A stretch of DNA of 17,462 nt, taken from positions 1-17,462 of the forward strand of contig JABVXU010000860.1 in assembly GCA_013365365.1 (NCBI GenBank), given 5' to 3'. Source of the stretch: Cruorifilaria tuberocauda. Lineage: Eukaryota > Nematoda > Chromadorea > Rhabditida > Onchocercidae. Made by a program: the position numbers and the translations under genes. This document shows, in pieces, positions 1 through 8,846 of this stretch (position 1 is its first letter; every line of letters starts with the position of its first letter). The notes under the pieces are model-generated. The model was given only the letters and a program-made list of their open reading frames with translations. It ran no database searches and had not been told where the DNA came from.

Positions 1-82
1 TTTGAAACTCTTCAGAATATTGTGAAATTGTTGAAGTTAATGTAGCGTTGTATTATTGTATGCATCAAGTTTGTTTAATAAA

Positions 83-104
83 GGTTTAATTACCCAAGTT
101 TGAG
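83..104 (+). other. Exact copy of the nematode SL1 spliced-leader exon
   Basis: These 22 bases (starting GGTTTAAT, ending GTTTGAG) are identical to the SL1 leader that nematodes trans-splice onto many mRNAs. A chance 22-base match in 17 kb is effectively excluded. The flanks do not look like a working SL RNA gene. The last six leader bases, TTTGAG, are repeated at once (105-110) and then followed by GTAC, and no Sm-binding site (AATTTTTGG type) is visible in the next 100 bases. It could be a relic of a reverse-transcribed trans-spliced mRNA, a degenerate SL RNA gene, or a remnant of an SL1-targeting retroelement site. The identity of the 22-mer is certain; its origin is not. Confidence 0.85.
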
Positions 105-105
105 T

Positions 106-273
106 TTGAGGTACACCCAAGAGTATCAGCTATCACAGAAGCTATCAGTTTGCTTACTTACGAATAGAAAGACTGTCACGGTAAAGAAGATCGTTCACAA
201 TATAAAGAAAGAACACTCTCGTCTAGAAAGGAACAACTCAAATCTTGTCACGATTGAAAGGAAATCGCCGACA
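106..273 (+). other. Open stretch without start codon after the SL1 copy
   Basis: The frame starting at 106 stays open for 56 codons and ends at TAA 271-273. The translation is rich in Lys, Arg, Thr, Ser and Asn (for example NIKKEHSRLERNN). There is no in-frame ATG, and no family is recognised. It could be transcribed sequence that followed the SL1 leader in a reverse-transcribed mRNA, the 5' part of a decayed mobile element, or chance. Nothing here matches the N-terminus, membrane segments or pore of the Kir pseudogene that starts about 100 bases downstream. Confidence 0.2.
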
Positions 274-370
274 ACATAAGGTACAACGGTAATTCTTTAC
301 AGTAAGGAAAACAATGTTTTTCATTTGTTCAGTTTTGCTTGAATACTAGTGAATACTACTTACTGTCTCA

Positions 371-1400
371 ATGCATCCTAAAAAGCGGTCATTTTCAGGT
401 TCATCACTTCACAGTCATGTTTCACGCTCATTATGTTTAGCGAGAGGAGTTTTTTAACATCATTTCAGAGTAACTGCAGTGAGAAAGCAGTAATTTACTT
501 GGGAGACGATCAATTCACCCTTTGTGTCGGGTTGGTGATATGCGTAATACTCATTTGATGGAAGCTGATGTGCGACTACAATTCATCACTGATAGTGAAA
601 CTATTGAAGGAGAGCTGCTTTCCACTAAATGCCGAATAATTTATTAATCAATCCAACGATTCGGAAAAGATAAGGAATGAGATTCAAAATCAAGTCTGTA
701 GATGAGTTCATGATTTATGAACAAGCGAAACTTTCGCGAATAATAAGTTTTATTTCAATGATTTCATAAGAAAAAAGTTTAAGCATCTTTAGTCGAACAG
801 CTACATCAATATGGAATGAAAATGAGCTCCAGCACAATCGATGACTTCAGTGTTTTCTTAGCATCAATAAGCGAGTAAGTCAGGAAATCATCTTACCATG
901 ATTAGTTCCAATTGTTAATGGTAAATACTATTGTTAAATAATTGCTAGTTACAGTTATTCGATTCAACAGATCAACCAACTTTTACATGAGTTTATCAAT
1001 TCAGAATTTCTGAGATTTCAACTTGCTTCCTCCGTGTAAATCAAGACAATTATGCGCTGTGAAAATTCTAGTAAAAATTAAATGTCGACTAGTGAATGAC
1101 CAATGAATTAAGACGTGGCTAACTATTCTGTTTCACGCAATCGATCGTGTCTTATGAGTGTATTGAGTGCTCAGTTCGAAATTACAGTTCTCTTAGAAGG
1201 AACTGATGAATCAAATCAACTGTTTCTTTAATGAACCTGCGCAAAAAATTTGTTTGAAATCAAGATTTGAAAAGTTGGTAACTTCTTAACGCAATAATTG
1301 ATCATATCAAATCGATTATGGTATATTCTACCATGAGTGAAAATTCCGACTGTACTGCCAACCAGTTCCTGACACTTGAGAAAAATTTTTTACTTTCTTT
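371..1400 (+). pseudogene. Decayed inward-rectifier potassium channel (Kir/irk) pseudogene
   Basis: Collinear blocks of the cytoplasmic Kir domain appear in order. PKKRS (377-391) follows the end of the second membrane helix. EKAVIYLGDDQFTL (481-522) matches the NAVI region. RVGDMRNTHLMEADVRLQF (528-584) and EGE (about 606-614) are the highly conserved RVGDLR..HLVEA.VR core. WLTILFHAID (1116-1145) matches the P-L-x-I-x-HEID motif. QFEITVLLEG (1172-1201) matches FEIVVILEG. IDYG.F then TMSEN..CTA (1311-1359) matches VDY..F..TYEV..CSA. The frame is broken by a 1-nt deletion near 523-524, by shifts near 1150 and 1325, and by stops at 1155 and 1229. The pore-forming half is absent. The gaps between blocks look like old introns, so this is more likely a decayed gene or duplicate than a processed retrocopy. 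Its edges are approximate. Confidence 0.75.
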
Positions 1401-2466
1401 TATTTCAAGAGCTATCAAACAAGAGTCAGTTTTTTCAAATTTTATCCATTTATATGGAACAAGTTGAAGCATATGCGAAAATTTTCATCTAATTTATGAT
1501 AATAACTTGGCGCTGTTCTCTTAGAAGTGTTTTTTGGTACTGTCGATTCACACGGGCGGATAATTATAATAAAGCTTTTTTGATTGGCGGAGGACTTATA
1601 AATGTTGTAAGACAATTACCAGAGAATATCGTGGTACAATCGGTCGTTAAGTAGTAAAGATCGTTTTACTTTCGGTATTGATTATGATAATTAGATTATT
1701 ACTGCTCGATCCGGATTCAAGAAAACCTTTCATAGTCCTTTCTGGTAGCGAAATTGAGTAAGAACTTTCATTCATCTATCTTTTAAAAGAAGAAACGATC
1801 AACTATAACGGATTGCATCATTTTGTATGACATTCGTCGCACACTTAATTAACTTCGCCATCGAAATCATCGAATTACATTAGTCACTTTTCTGGAATTA
1901 ATTCGAGAAATAAGATTATATGCAATTCTATCTTCGGGAAAAATAACATATCATTATCATTATGCGCCAAATCAATCAAATAAAATAATAAATTGTAAGT
2001 AAATAGTGGTCTGGACTTGAAATGCTTCGACAATAAAACAATAAATTTTAATTTCAAAAGATTCTTAGTTCTAAAATTTAAAATCATATTTTCACAGGAA
2101 TCAGCATTATAGCATACGCTTCCAGGATACAATATGAAATGACATAGATACAATACAGCAGTAGTAATAGATATGAAAAAAAAGAACACGAATGAAGAAT
2201 GCAAATTTAATACCCGATGTATTTTTACAGCTATTAGTTTTAGTTAACTAATAAAGTTTTTAGTGATAAATTTACCACTCAATATATGAACAATAAATGA
2301 GGTACCAAATAAGCACTGGTGGTATTTGAAATCCGAATCTGCAAGTTTTATGGACCAATTAATAAAAAGAAAGAAGACCTAAAAAGAGAAAAAAGATATT
2401 CAAAGTTTGGAAAGAAAAAATATCGATCAGAATTATGATATCAATGGCGATCATATTAAATCATAA
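1401..2466. other. Intergenic, AT-rich; nothing recognised
   Basis: This stretch lies between the end of the Kir pseudogene and the likely 3' end of the acn-1 transcript. I see no conserved coding block, tRNA-like fold or repeat array. A 106-codon minus-strand frame at 1884-2204 is open, but it is dominated by Phe/Leu/Ile/Asn from AT-rich codons and resembles no known family, so it is not called. Confidence 0.5.
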
Positions 2467-2472
2467 TTTATT
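2467..2472 (-). terminator. Candidate polyadenylation signal of acn-1
   Basis: AATAAA on the minus strand, about 340 bases past the acn-1 stop codon. It is the nearest exact hexamer I found downstream of the gene. Such hexamers are common by chance in AT-rich DNA, and a variant signal closer to the stop cannot be excluded. Confidence 0.3.
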
Positions 2473-2809
2473 CTTTTGGAAAAAAATTTTTCATTGAAAA
2501 GAAGGAGTGATTATTACGAAAATGAAATGTATGTCTTCAAAACGCTACGGTAAATTAGACAAATACGTTCATACATGATACTTTTACCAATCATGACAAA
2601 CGGTTACTAAGGATAGAAAAAGGAAAAATTGAAAGTTATGCTAGCTCAGTAATAATTATCTTCACCGTAAAATTCCAAGATTTTGATAAAATATATTATG
2701 TCTAAAAAATAAGAGCCAAAATAAATAGATTCGCAATAGACGAACAGTCAATTAACTTTTTTCATAAAATTGCACCTGAAGCTCAGTGTTGAATATCGCT
2801 TTCGATATG

Positions 2810-3051
2810 CTATAACAATATAACCGAAGCTGTAAGTAGTAACATCAAGGTTATTGCTGGTGTAGCGATAATATTCCCTTTGGATTTTAGTTCTGGTTCG
2901 AGCAAAGAAGTTGGTTTATCATCTGTAATTTCTGGTTTTGGTTCAGCTTCCAGTTGCTTTTTAGGCTCCTCAGGCTCTGGGACATGAGTTACACTGCTAT
3001 CGTCGATTGGATGCAAACCGATGACTAAGCCACCCTGTCCATCTCCAAAAC
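2810..3051 (-). other. acn-1: acn-1 last exon: linker and GPI-like hydrophobic tail
   Basis: This exon encodes residues 1012-1091. A Gly-rich start leads to a Pro/Glu/Lys linker (PEPEEPKKQLEAEPKPE), then small residues KSKGN, then about 20 hydrophobic residues ending ...LLLTASVILL immediately before the stop. A hydrophobic stretch at the extreme C-terminus with no cytoplasmic basic tail is typical of a GPI-anchor addition signal, with the cleavage site perhaps at the Gly-Asn. A tail-less membrane anchor is the alternative. Either way the mature protein would be held at the outer cell surface. Confidence 0.65.
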
Positions 3052-6000
3052 CTGCAAACTTTTATTAATCTATGACATAATGAAAGGTCAATTTTTACTT
3101 TTAACGCATGCATCTTTCTCAATCTCTTTTAAACAATGTTGTTCAATTATAACAACCGATCAGTATGCCATTTGAGATAACATGACTGAGAAAAATGTTA
3201 AAGATTTGGAAAATCTTTTCTAGTCAGAAAACTTTCAAATTGGGATATGGATATCTATTTGGAAAAGTTGCAAAAGACAAGCTTACCAGCATCAGCAGGA
3301 TTTCCGGGAACACAATTATAAGTACTGCCAATTCTCAAAGTATATAGCCCTTCCTTGCATTCGCAAATATCATTTCGACATACCGAATCCAACAAGCATT
3401 CCTTGCCATTTGAGCAGTCACCACCTAAATTTTTAGTTCTTACTTTCAAATCCTTAGCACAGCATATACAATCATGAAAAAATACAAACCTGGAAATGCA
3501 AATTGATTTCCACTCAATATTTCGGATAACGTATCTACGCTGTCGGTATTTTCTCGAAGTTTTGGTACTTCGGACCTAAATTCGCATAAGCTCTTATAAT
3601 TATTCATTATTAAGTCCTTCCTTTGAAAAATACTACTGAAAAAGATATTGGAAGTAGAAATGAAGTGATATACTCCGTAAATGGTTTTCCGAATCCATCC
3701 CATCCAATATAGGCATGCTCTTTAGCGTTTTGTTCTTTAAGCCAACTTATCAGAGGTCGATAATATTCCAACATCGCACTCGTATCAACTTCTTTACTAC
3801 CTGTTTTTTTCAATTACAGAAACACATTAAATATTTTTTGCAATTCCTGTATAAGGAATAGTTTCAGATAGCAATTCAAGATGAACACACTAGAATATCA
3901 AAATATCATATTAAAGCAGTGAATTTGAGAAACTAAAAAGTTATCACCATACCAATTTACTAACTGGTCTTTCATGCTTAGTGTCCGTTTGCATCAGAAC
4001 GAACTGGATTAACAAGTAAATTTGTGAGGCCTCACAAACTGATAAGCAGTGATATGGGATGTAAAGTGATGCAAAGTTGTATGATAATTATGATACGCAG
4101 AAATCATATAATTTTAATGATTTCTAGCCTACTTTAATTCACAATCTCATAAATGAATGATTTTATGAATCATAAAATTATTTCTAGAAATTACTCGTTC
4201 CGGTATCCTTTTTAATGGTTTTTCAATTTCTAAAAGTCTTTTAATGTAAATATGGAACCTGTAATAATTTCCAGTGCTTCTCGCCAAGTAATTGAGGAAC
4301 CAAGCGCCATCACTTTTTTGATATTTTCAGTGACTGGACTACGTTCTAACATACATCCGTTGCTCTGAAATACTTTCATTTCATTTGTATCAAGAGCAAG
4401 CTCTTCACTTTTCATATATTTAATATAACTGAGAAACACTTTTTGTCCCTTAGTTTCTGGAAATAAGTCATAGTCCATTCCTGTAATTTAGTCCAATTAA
4501 TTTTGTTTTAATTTAGCCCACTTTAATCAAAGGAGACTTCTCGTTTAGTTAGCTCCGGCGTAAATCAATCGATTTAATTCAGGCTCGAAATTTGAACTTT
4601 ACCAAATCTGTCGCACCACGACATAGAGCTTTTAGGATTTGGAACTGCATTATGTAAGCAAAAAAGTGTTTTATCGCTGGAGCATGCGTTTGAGCAACGG
4701 CGGAGAAGGCAATAGCATCAAAATCAGTTGATTTTCGTTCCACGGGCGACTTTATCCCTTGGAATAATTCACTGGAAAAATAATCTTATCAAGACTGTTC
4801 TTTTTTAAAACTTGCTAACAACAATGACGACTGGAAAATTCTAATACTTACCTTTGCCTCTGTACACTAAAAAATGTGATGATTAAATCTAAAATTTATT
4901 ATAAACTGTTTCAATAATCTGAATGGTTATTTTACAGCACACTTTCCAACTTAAAAAAAATTTGCCTTAATTGCCACCAATCAGAGTTCCAGGTAGTATT
5001 TGTTGAAGTACCATCGAAGATATGAAATCGCCATATATCGACTGCGAAGTCAAAGGGTAATTTAACAAAATCTTCAAGTGCTTCCAGATATAAACGATTA
5101 ATAATTTTTGTACGGCCAAATTCAGTTTCAGATGTTATTAATTTCTGTAAAATTTCGAATGTTTTTGAAACAAATAAGTAAAAATTCTCGTGCTTTTTTC
5201 TAAAAATAATCAATGCGAGTAATCAATTACTCAAACAACTTCAAATTCTTCGAACAATACTTACCATCATTTTCAAATACTCTATATTTCGCGCATTAAT
5301 TGCAAAAGCATTTGTGAGAGCAGTCAAGAAACTTGGATTTGTTGCTTCTCGGAACAGAAGCGGCTGTTCACGAGACATGTAATAATAATATATATGTACA
5401 AGCAATTTGTGTGTTAATTCAAAATCGGGTAAGTTAAGATGCGCACACGCTTTTACCCTGAAACTCGTACTTGTTTAAGTTGCTAGAAGTAGTAGGAGTG
5501 GTTGAAAAAATCCATGGAAGAATACATCCGTGTCATACCAATTAATTCGAAGCAACAACTCAGAATTATTGATCTCCTTTTTTCCTCTATATGAAATTTT
5601 CCGTTCATAAATTCAAGAATCAAAAAAAAAATTAAACCTGTAATCAAGCTCACTCCTCATATCGTAGGCTGCAGGTGGATGACAAAGCATATCTTTACTC
5701 CATGTTCTCGTAAAAATTGATTTCGTCCAAAAACTTGAGGGTAATTTGTCAAAGCCAAGTCGCTTGAGAGTTTTGTACGCCTATAAATTACTGTTTGAAT
5801 TTCTTAACTACCACATGACCAAGTAGTTCTCGAATTTATTTCTCGTTCTTCTCTCCTTGTAAATTCTTGCTTATTTCTAATATTTGAACACCTGTTTAAA
5901 CATGCTTTTCGCAGTAAAGTTTAGTTTTTGAAGGTTTTCCTGAACTTCTCTTGCAAGATCGTCTTCGTCTTCGAATGGTTTCGTATCTCGATAGAAGGCA

Positions 6001-8816
6001 ATCCAATTATCACCAGCAATACTCTCTACAAGTACTCACTGTGACTGAATAATTTTATAAGTTTTTTATCGGATTACCAAATTTTTACTGGATAACCTAA
6101 AATATTTCAGAAAATATTAAATGTATCTGACAACTTCTAAGGTAATTTAAGACTTAGAAAAAATTAAGACAAGCATACTGAGCAAGTGAGCAGGGATAGG
6201 GCCATCTCGCGTTAGATTAGACACGTTTGTTAACCCGTACAATGCGGGTATTTGACGTCTTATGTATGCGTGTAACTGAAATTTCAATGTATTTTATAGT
6301 TACTTACAAATTTCCACATATACTATCACAGCTACCGAAATGTATACTATCTGTGAAAGCAGGCAATAATTGATTTGCTTTTGATGGAAGAAAATTGTCA
6401 ACCTGTTTATAAAATGGATTAATTTGCTGGTATAATTTCTGCAAAAGAGCAACAGTATCACTTTGTTCCGTTTTTTTATGACGTGATGTGAGCTGTTCAT
6501 AAGGACTACGCCACATCGCACCACCATCCGAAAAACCATTCAATTTAGCTCCTGTAAATGACTGAACATTACAGTAAAAGAAGCTTTTCAAGTGCAAGAT
6601 TTAGAATACTTTGTTAATTTCTAAAACTGAGCAATACCTTTATTAATTAACTCAATGAGGCGTTTGTAAGAGACTACCAGTTTCGGTCCAAGTGCATCAC
6701 GCAGTGCGATCCAAAGACGAAATGCTTTAGGACCATCATTTTCATGTGCAATAATTGATACGATATCGGAAACTCTTGAAACAAAAATATGTTTCCAAAG
6801 CTGTGGTAGATTTATACATATTTTAACCTAAGCTAATGTGGGGCACTAATTAATTGAGAGCACTTCATGCCTCTAATGAGTAAAACTTATGAGTTAATAG
6901 AGCAGCTTCATGTCAAGATTTATGCTAATCAAATAGCCTGTAAAATCTTCATTTCTTCAAACTATTTCTTACATTGAGATGACCCAAAATTGGGAGATGA
7001 AACTGTTTAAAACAAAAAAGAACAATTTTTTCGAAACTTCAAGTTTAAGATTGCAAAATTCGTCCAAAATTTACTGATCACCAAAAAAATGTTAAACGAT
7101 TAAACCTGTAAGGGCATATTGTTGCGTTATCTCTTTCACAAACCGAAGTTTCAGCATATGCTTTCGCTATCTAAAATGTATGGGTAAGAAGATGAACCTG
7201 ATAGTTGAAATGAAAACGAAATAGTTGTTATAAATAATTCTGACCAGCTTTTGAAGTTCATTATATTCATTGAAATCGTTTTCATCCAAGGCACTGATAC
7301 CTTCCACCAAAAGGAGCTCGAATTGTCGTTTCAGCGATTTATCCTCAATTGCAGTTATATCGAATTGTTTTGCTTGCTTCGAGCTACTTTTTACAAATTT
7401 CCCTAGCGTCTGAAATTCAAAACAGTGAAATTAGTTAATAGAATTCGCACAGTCTTATCGTAGAGTTCCTTAATTTTGCCACTTGCAATTACTTGAAGCG
7501 ACAAATCCAATTCGTAGCCAATTGCATTTCAATTTTAAACTGACAAAATTTGCAGTAATTTGAATCGGAGATAAACCTCCTCAGCTTCATCAAGAAGTTG
7601 TTTGGTAAGATGAGACACTGATGTGACATAATTCCATCCGGCTAAGGCTACTTCGCGTAATACCTTCTGTGCCTCAACTGCGTATCCATCCATCCATTCC
7701 TGGGCTTTTTTGTTATCTCTTATCGAGCCTTCAGGCTAAAAGTTATTTGCATTAGTTTATTGATGATATTGTATGATTTTGAGTGGTATCGAACTCTAGA
7801 GTCACGAAACTGTGGATGACTGATATCAGGAAGTCCAACAGTGAGAGGAAAAAAAAAACAGAGAATGAAGAGACCTCCAAATTATTCACATCCCAATATT
7901 TGCTTGAATTGATCAGCTTTAGAGCTTCTTTATTCAGCTTCTCCTCCTTTCCGTCTTCTCCAGCGTCATTATTCAAGAAACGGTTAACAAGTTCTTCGAT
8001 AGCTTCATTATCAATGGCGCCCGGTTTCGACTATAAATTTAGATTTGTTTTTTTTTGTCTGAACAATTTTGAAAAATGAGAATTAAATCTAACGGGTGTT
8101 GCGAGAAATTGAAATCAAATGAAACAGCACTTTTAGAAACTTTTTATATATGATTTAACTGATGAAGAAAAACTCACAGAATCTGCGTTACTACTACTAT
8201 CATCTTCCTCATCAATTCGTTCAGCATCATCTTCAAAGGCATTGTTTTGATACGATGATGCAGGATTAACACTGCTTAATTTTACTGAGCTTGTTTCTGG
8301 GAGCGATCGAGAATCTTCAGCTTGAACTCGAAGTTGTGTGATTTCGGCTGATTGCATAGTTAGATGGGAAGAACCATCAACAAATTGTTCACCGGTTTTG
8401 ATAGTGGCAGTTAACATCGGTTGATGATGAGATTCTGATTCAAAAGCAGTGAGATTAAAACGTGGCGCTGCCGTGATTTCTGATTTAGGTTTTGAATTTG
8501 GTTGGGATAAAAACTTTGTCGAATCACTCTGAGATGATACTATATCTGAAGAAAGCGGTTCCTTAGCAATGGAATAAGTTCGGAGAACGCTTTTTGCTTC
8601 CACTGCTGTCATTGGTGCGTTGTTCACCGTGCTTTGCGTTAACGTAGGCCATATCGCAGAATTTCTAACTGATGTCAGATCACTTTCTAATGTTGATAAA
8701 CCAATTTCTTTTCTCATTTCATTTTGTCCAGATGAGTTACTTCCATGTTGAGCATAGACACGAAACAGAAGCACTGATGTTATCAGCTGCTGTATCAGTA
8801 ATTTCTTTCTTATCAT
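2810..8816 (-). CDS. acn-1: ACN-1-like non-catalytic angiotensin-converting-enzyme homologue
   Basis: Joined coding segments, 5' to 3' on the minus strand: 8816-8178, 8030-7875, 7735-7577, 7409-7245, 7170-7106, 6774-6638, 6551-6403, 6275-6179, 6025-5892, 5780-5638, 5457-5265, 5144-4936, 4771-4617, 4480-4259, 3800-3674, 3635-3490, 3424-3287, 3051-2810. They stay in frame for about 1091 residues. The order is signal peptide, Ser/Thr/acidic extension (to about 265), peptidase-M2 fold (about 266-915), linker, EGF-like module (966-1011) and hydrophobic tail. M2 landmarks include LNGFSDGGAMWRSPYE, GPIPAHLL, DIWRFHIFDG and GSSITWREAL. The zinc site is gone (KLLVH for HExxH), as in nematode ACN-1. 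That family is known in C. elegans as a non-peptidase needed in hypodermis for moulting and larval development; a similar role here is inferred. Least certain are the 4617 donor, a possible extra 15-nt exon at 4852-4866, and the 38-nt intron 3636-3673. Confidence 0.87.
3287..3424 (-). other. acn-1: acn-1 exon 17: EGF-like six-cysteine module
   Basis: This single exon, flanked by introns in the same phase, encodes GGDCSNGKEC and onward through residue 1011. Six cysteines sit at about 969, 975, 981, 986, 988 and 1003, with spacing C-x5-C-x5-C-x4-C-x-C-x14-C. That fits an EGF-like domain; the related nematode EB module is the main alternative. The symmetrical phase (one leftover base on each side) would let it be gained or skipped as a cassette. 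Its fusion to an M2 domain suggests extracellular adhesion or protein binding. Confidence 0.7.
4852..4866 (-). other. acn-1: Possible 15-nt micro-exon in acn-1
   Basis: Inside the intron between coding exons 12 and 13, the minus strand shows TTTTTTAG, then TGTACAGAGGCAAAG, then GTAAGTATT: a good acceptor, 15 bases and a near-perfect donor. Fifteen bases keep the frame and would insert five residues (VQRQS region) with no stop. The insertion falls in a loop after the WW.LR motif, where ACE homologues vary. It may be constitutive, alternative or unused. Confidence 0.4.
5265..5457 (-). other. acn-1: acn-1 exon 11: dead zinc-binding site of the M2 fold
   Basis: This exon holds what should be the active site. 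Aligned to ACE, the segment HHEMGHIQYY becomes HKLLVHIYYY. The first zinc His is Lys632, the catalytic Glu is Leu633, and only the second His (636) remains. The third ligand, the Glu of GFHEAIGD, is Thr660 in SFLTALTN. The flanking ACE-like residues (RE.TNP.F, conserved spacing and the Cys at 619) are kept. The fold is therefore probably intact while peptidase chemistry should be impossible. Confidence 0.88.
8178..8816 (-). other. acn-1: acn-1 exon 1: signal peptide and N-terminal extension
   Basis: This exon encodes residues 1-213. It opens with a typical signal peptide, MIRKKLLIQQLITSVLLF, with probable cleavage just after VYA. An extended, Ser/Thr/Gln/Glu-rich stretch of low complexity follows and ends in an acidic run (DDAERIDEEDD then SSSNADS). 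No domain is recognised in it. An upstream in-frame ATG at 8846 would add ten residues, but the acceptor-like TTTTAG at 8823-8818 makes the inner ATG at 8816 the better start. The exon ends on a whole codon at a clean GTGAGT donor. Confidence 0.8.
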
Positions 8817-8824
8817 ACTAAAAT
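8817..8824 (-). promoter_or_regulatory. Trans-splice (SL) acceptor candidate just before the acn-1 start
   Basis: The minus strand reads ATTTTAG followed by T and then the ATG at 8816. A pyrimidine-rich TTTTAG one base before a signal-peptide start codon is the standard look of an SL1 addition site in nematodes. A cis-spliced upstream non-coding exon would use the same signal. The site argues for the ATG at 8816 over the in-frame ATG at 8846, which would be removed from the mature mRNA. Confidence 0.55.
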
Positions 8825-8846
8825 TAATGTTTTTATCACTTCTCAT

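Noticed and set aside
705..740. A second HEID-like stretch (VHD.YEQAK) after the first Kir block
   Set aside because: It needs a frameshift inside five residues, and a better collinear HEID match exists at 1134-1145.
1884..2204. 106-codon minus-strand ORF with hydrophobic start
   Set aside because: Composition is explained by AT-rich codons; no similarity, no splice context and no second supporting signal.
6304..6402. Open extension after acn-1 exon 7 (residues after FYKQ)
   Set aside because: Family alignment joins FYKQ directly to LHAYIRR of the next exon. Splicing at GTTGAC (6402) keeps phase, so the extension is intron read-through.
7783..8079. 98-codon plus-strand ORF
   Set aside because: Antisense to acn-1 exon 2 and its flanking introns, with Ser/Phe/Lys low complexity.
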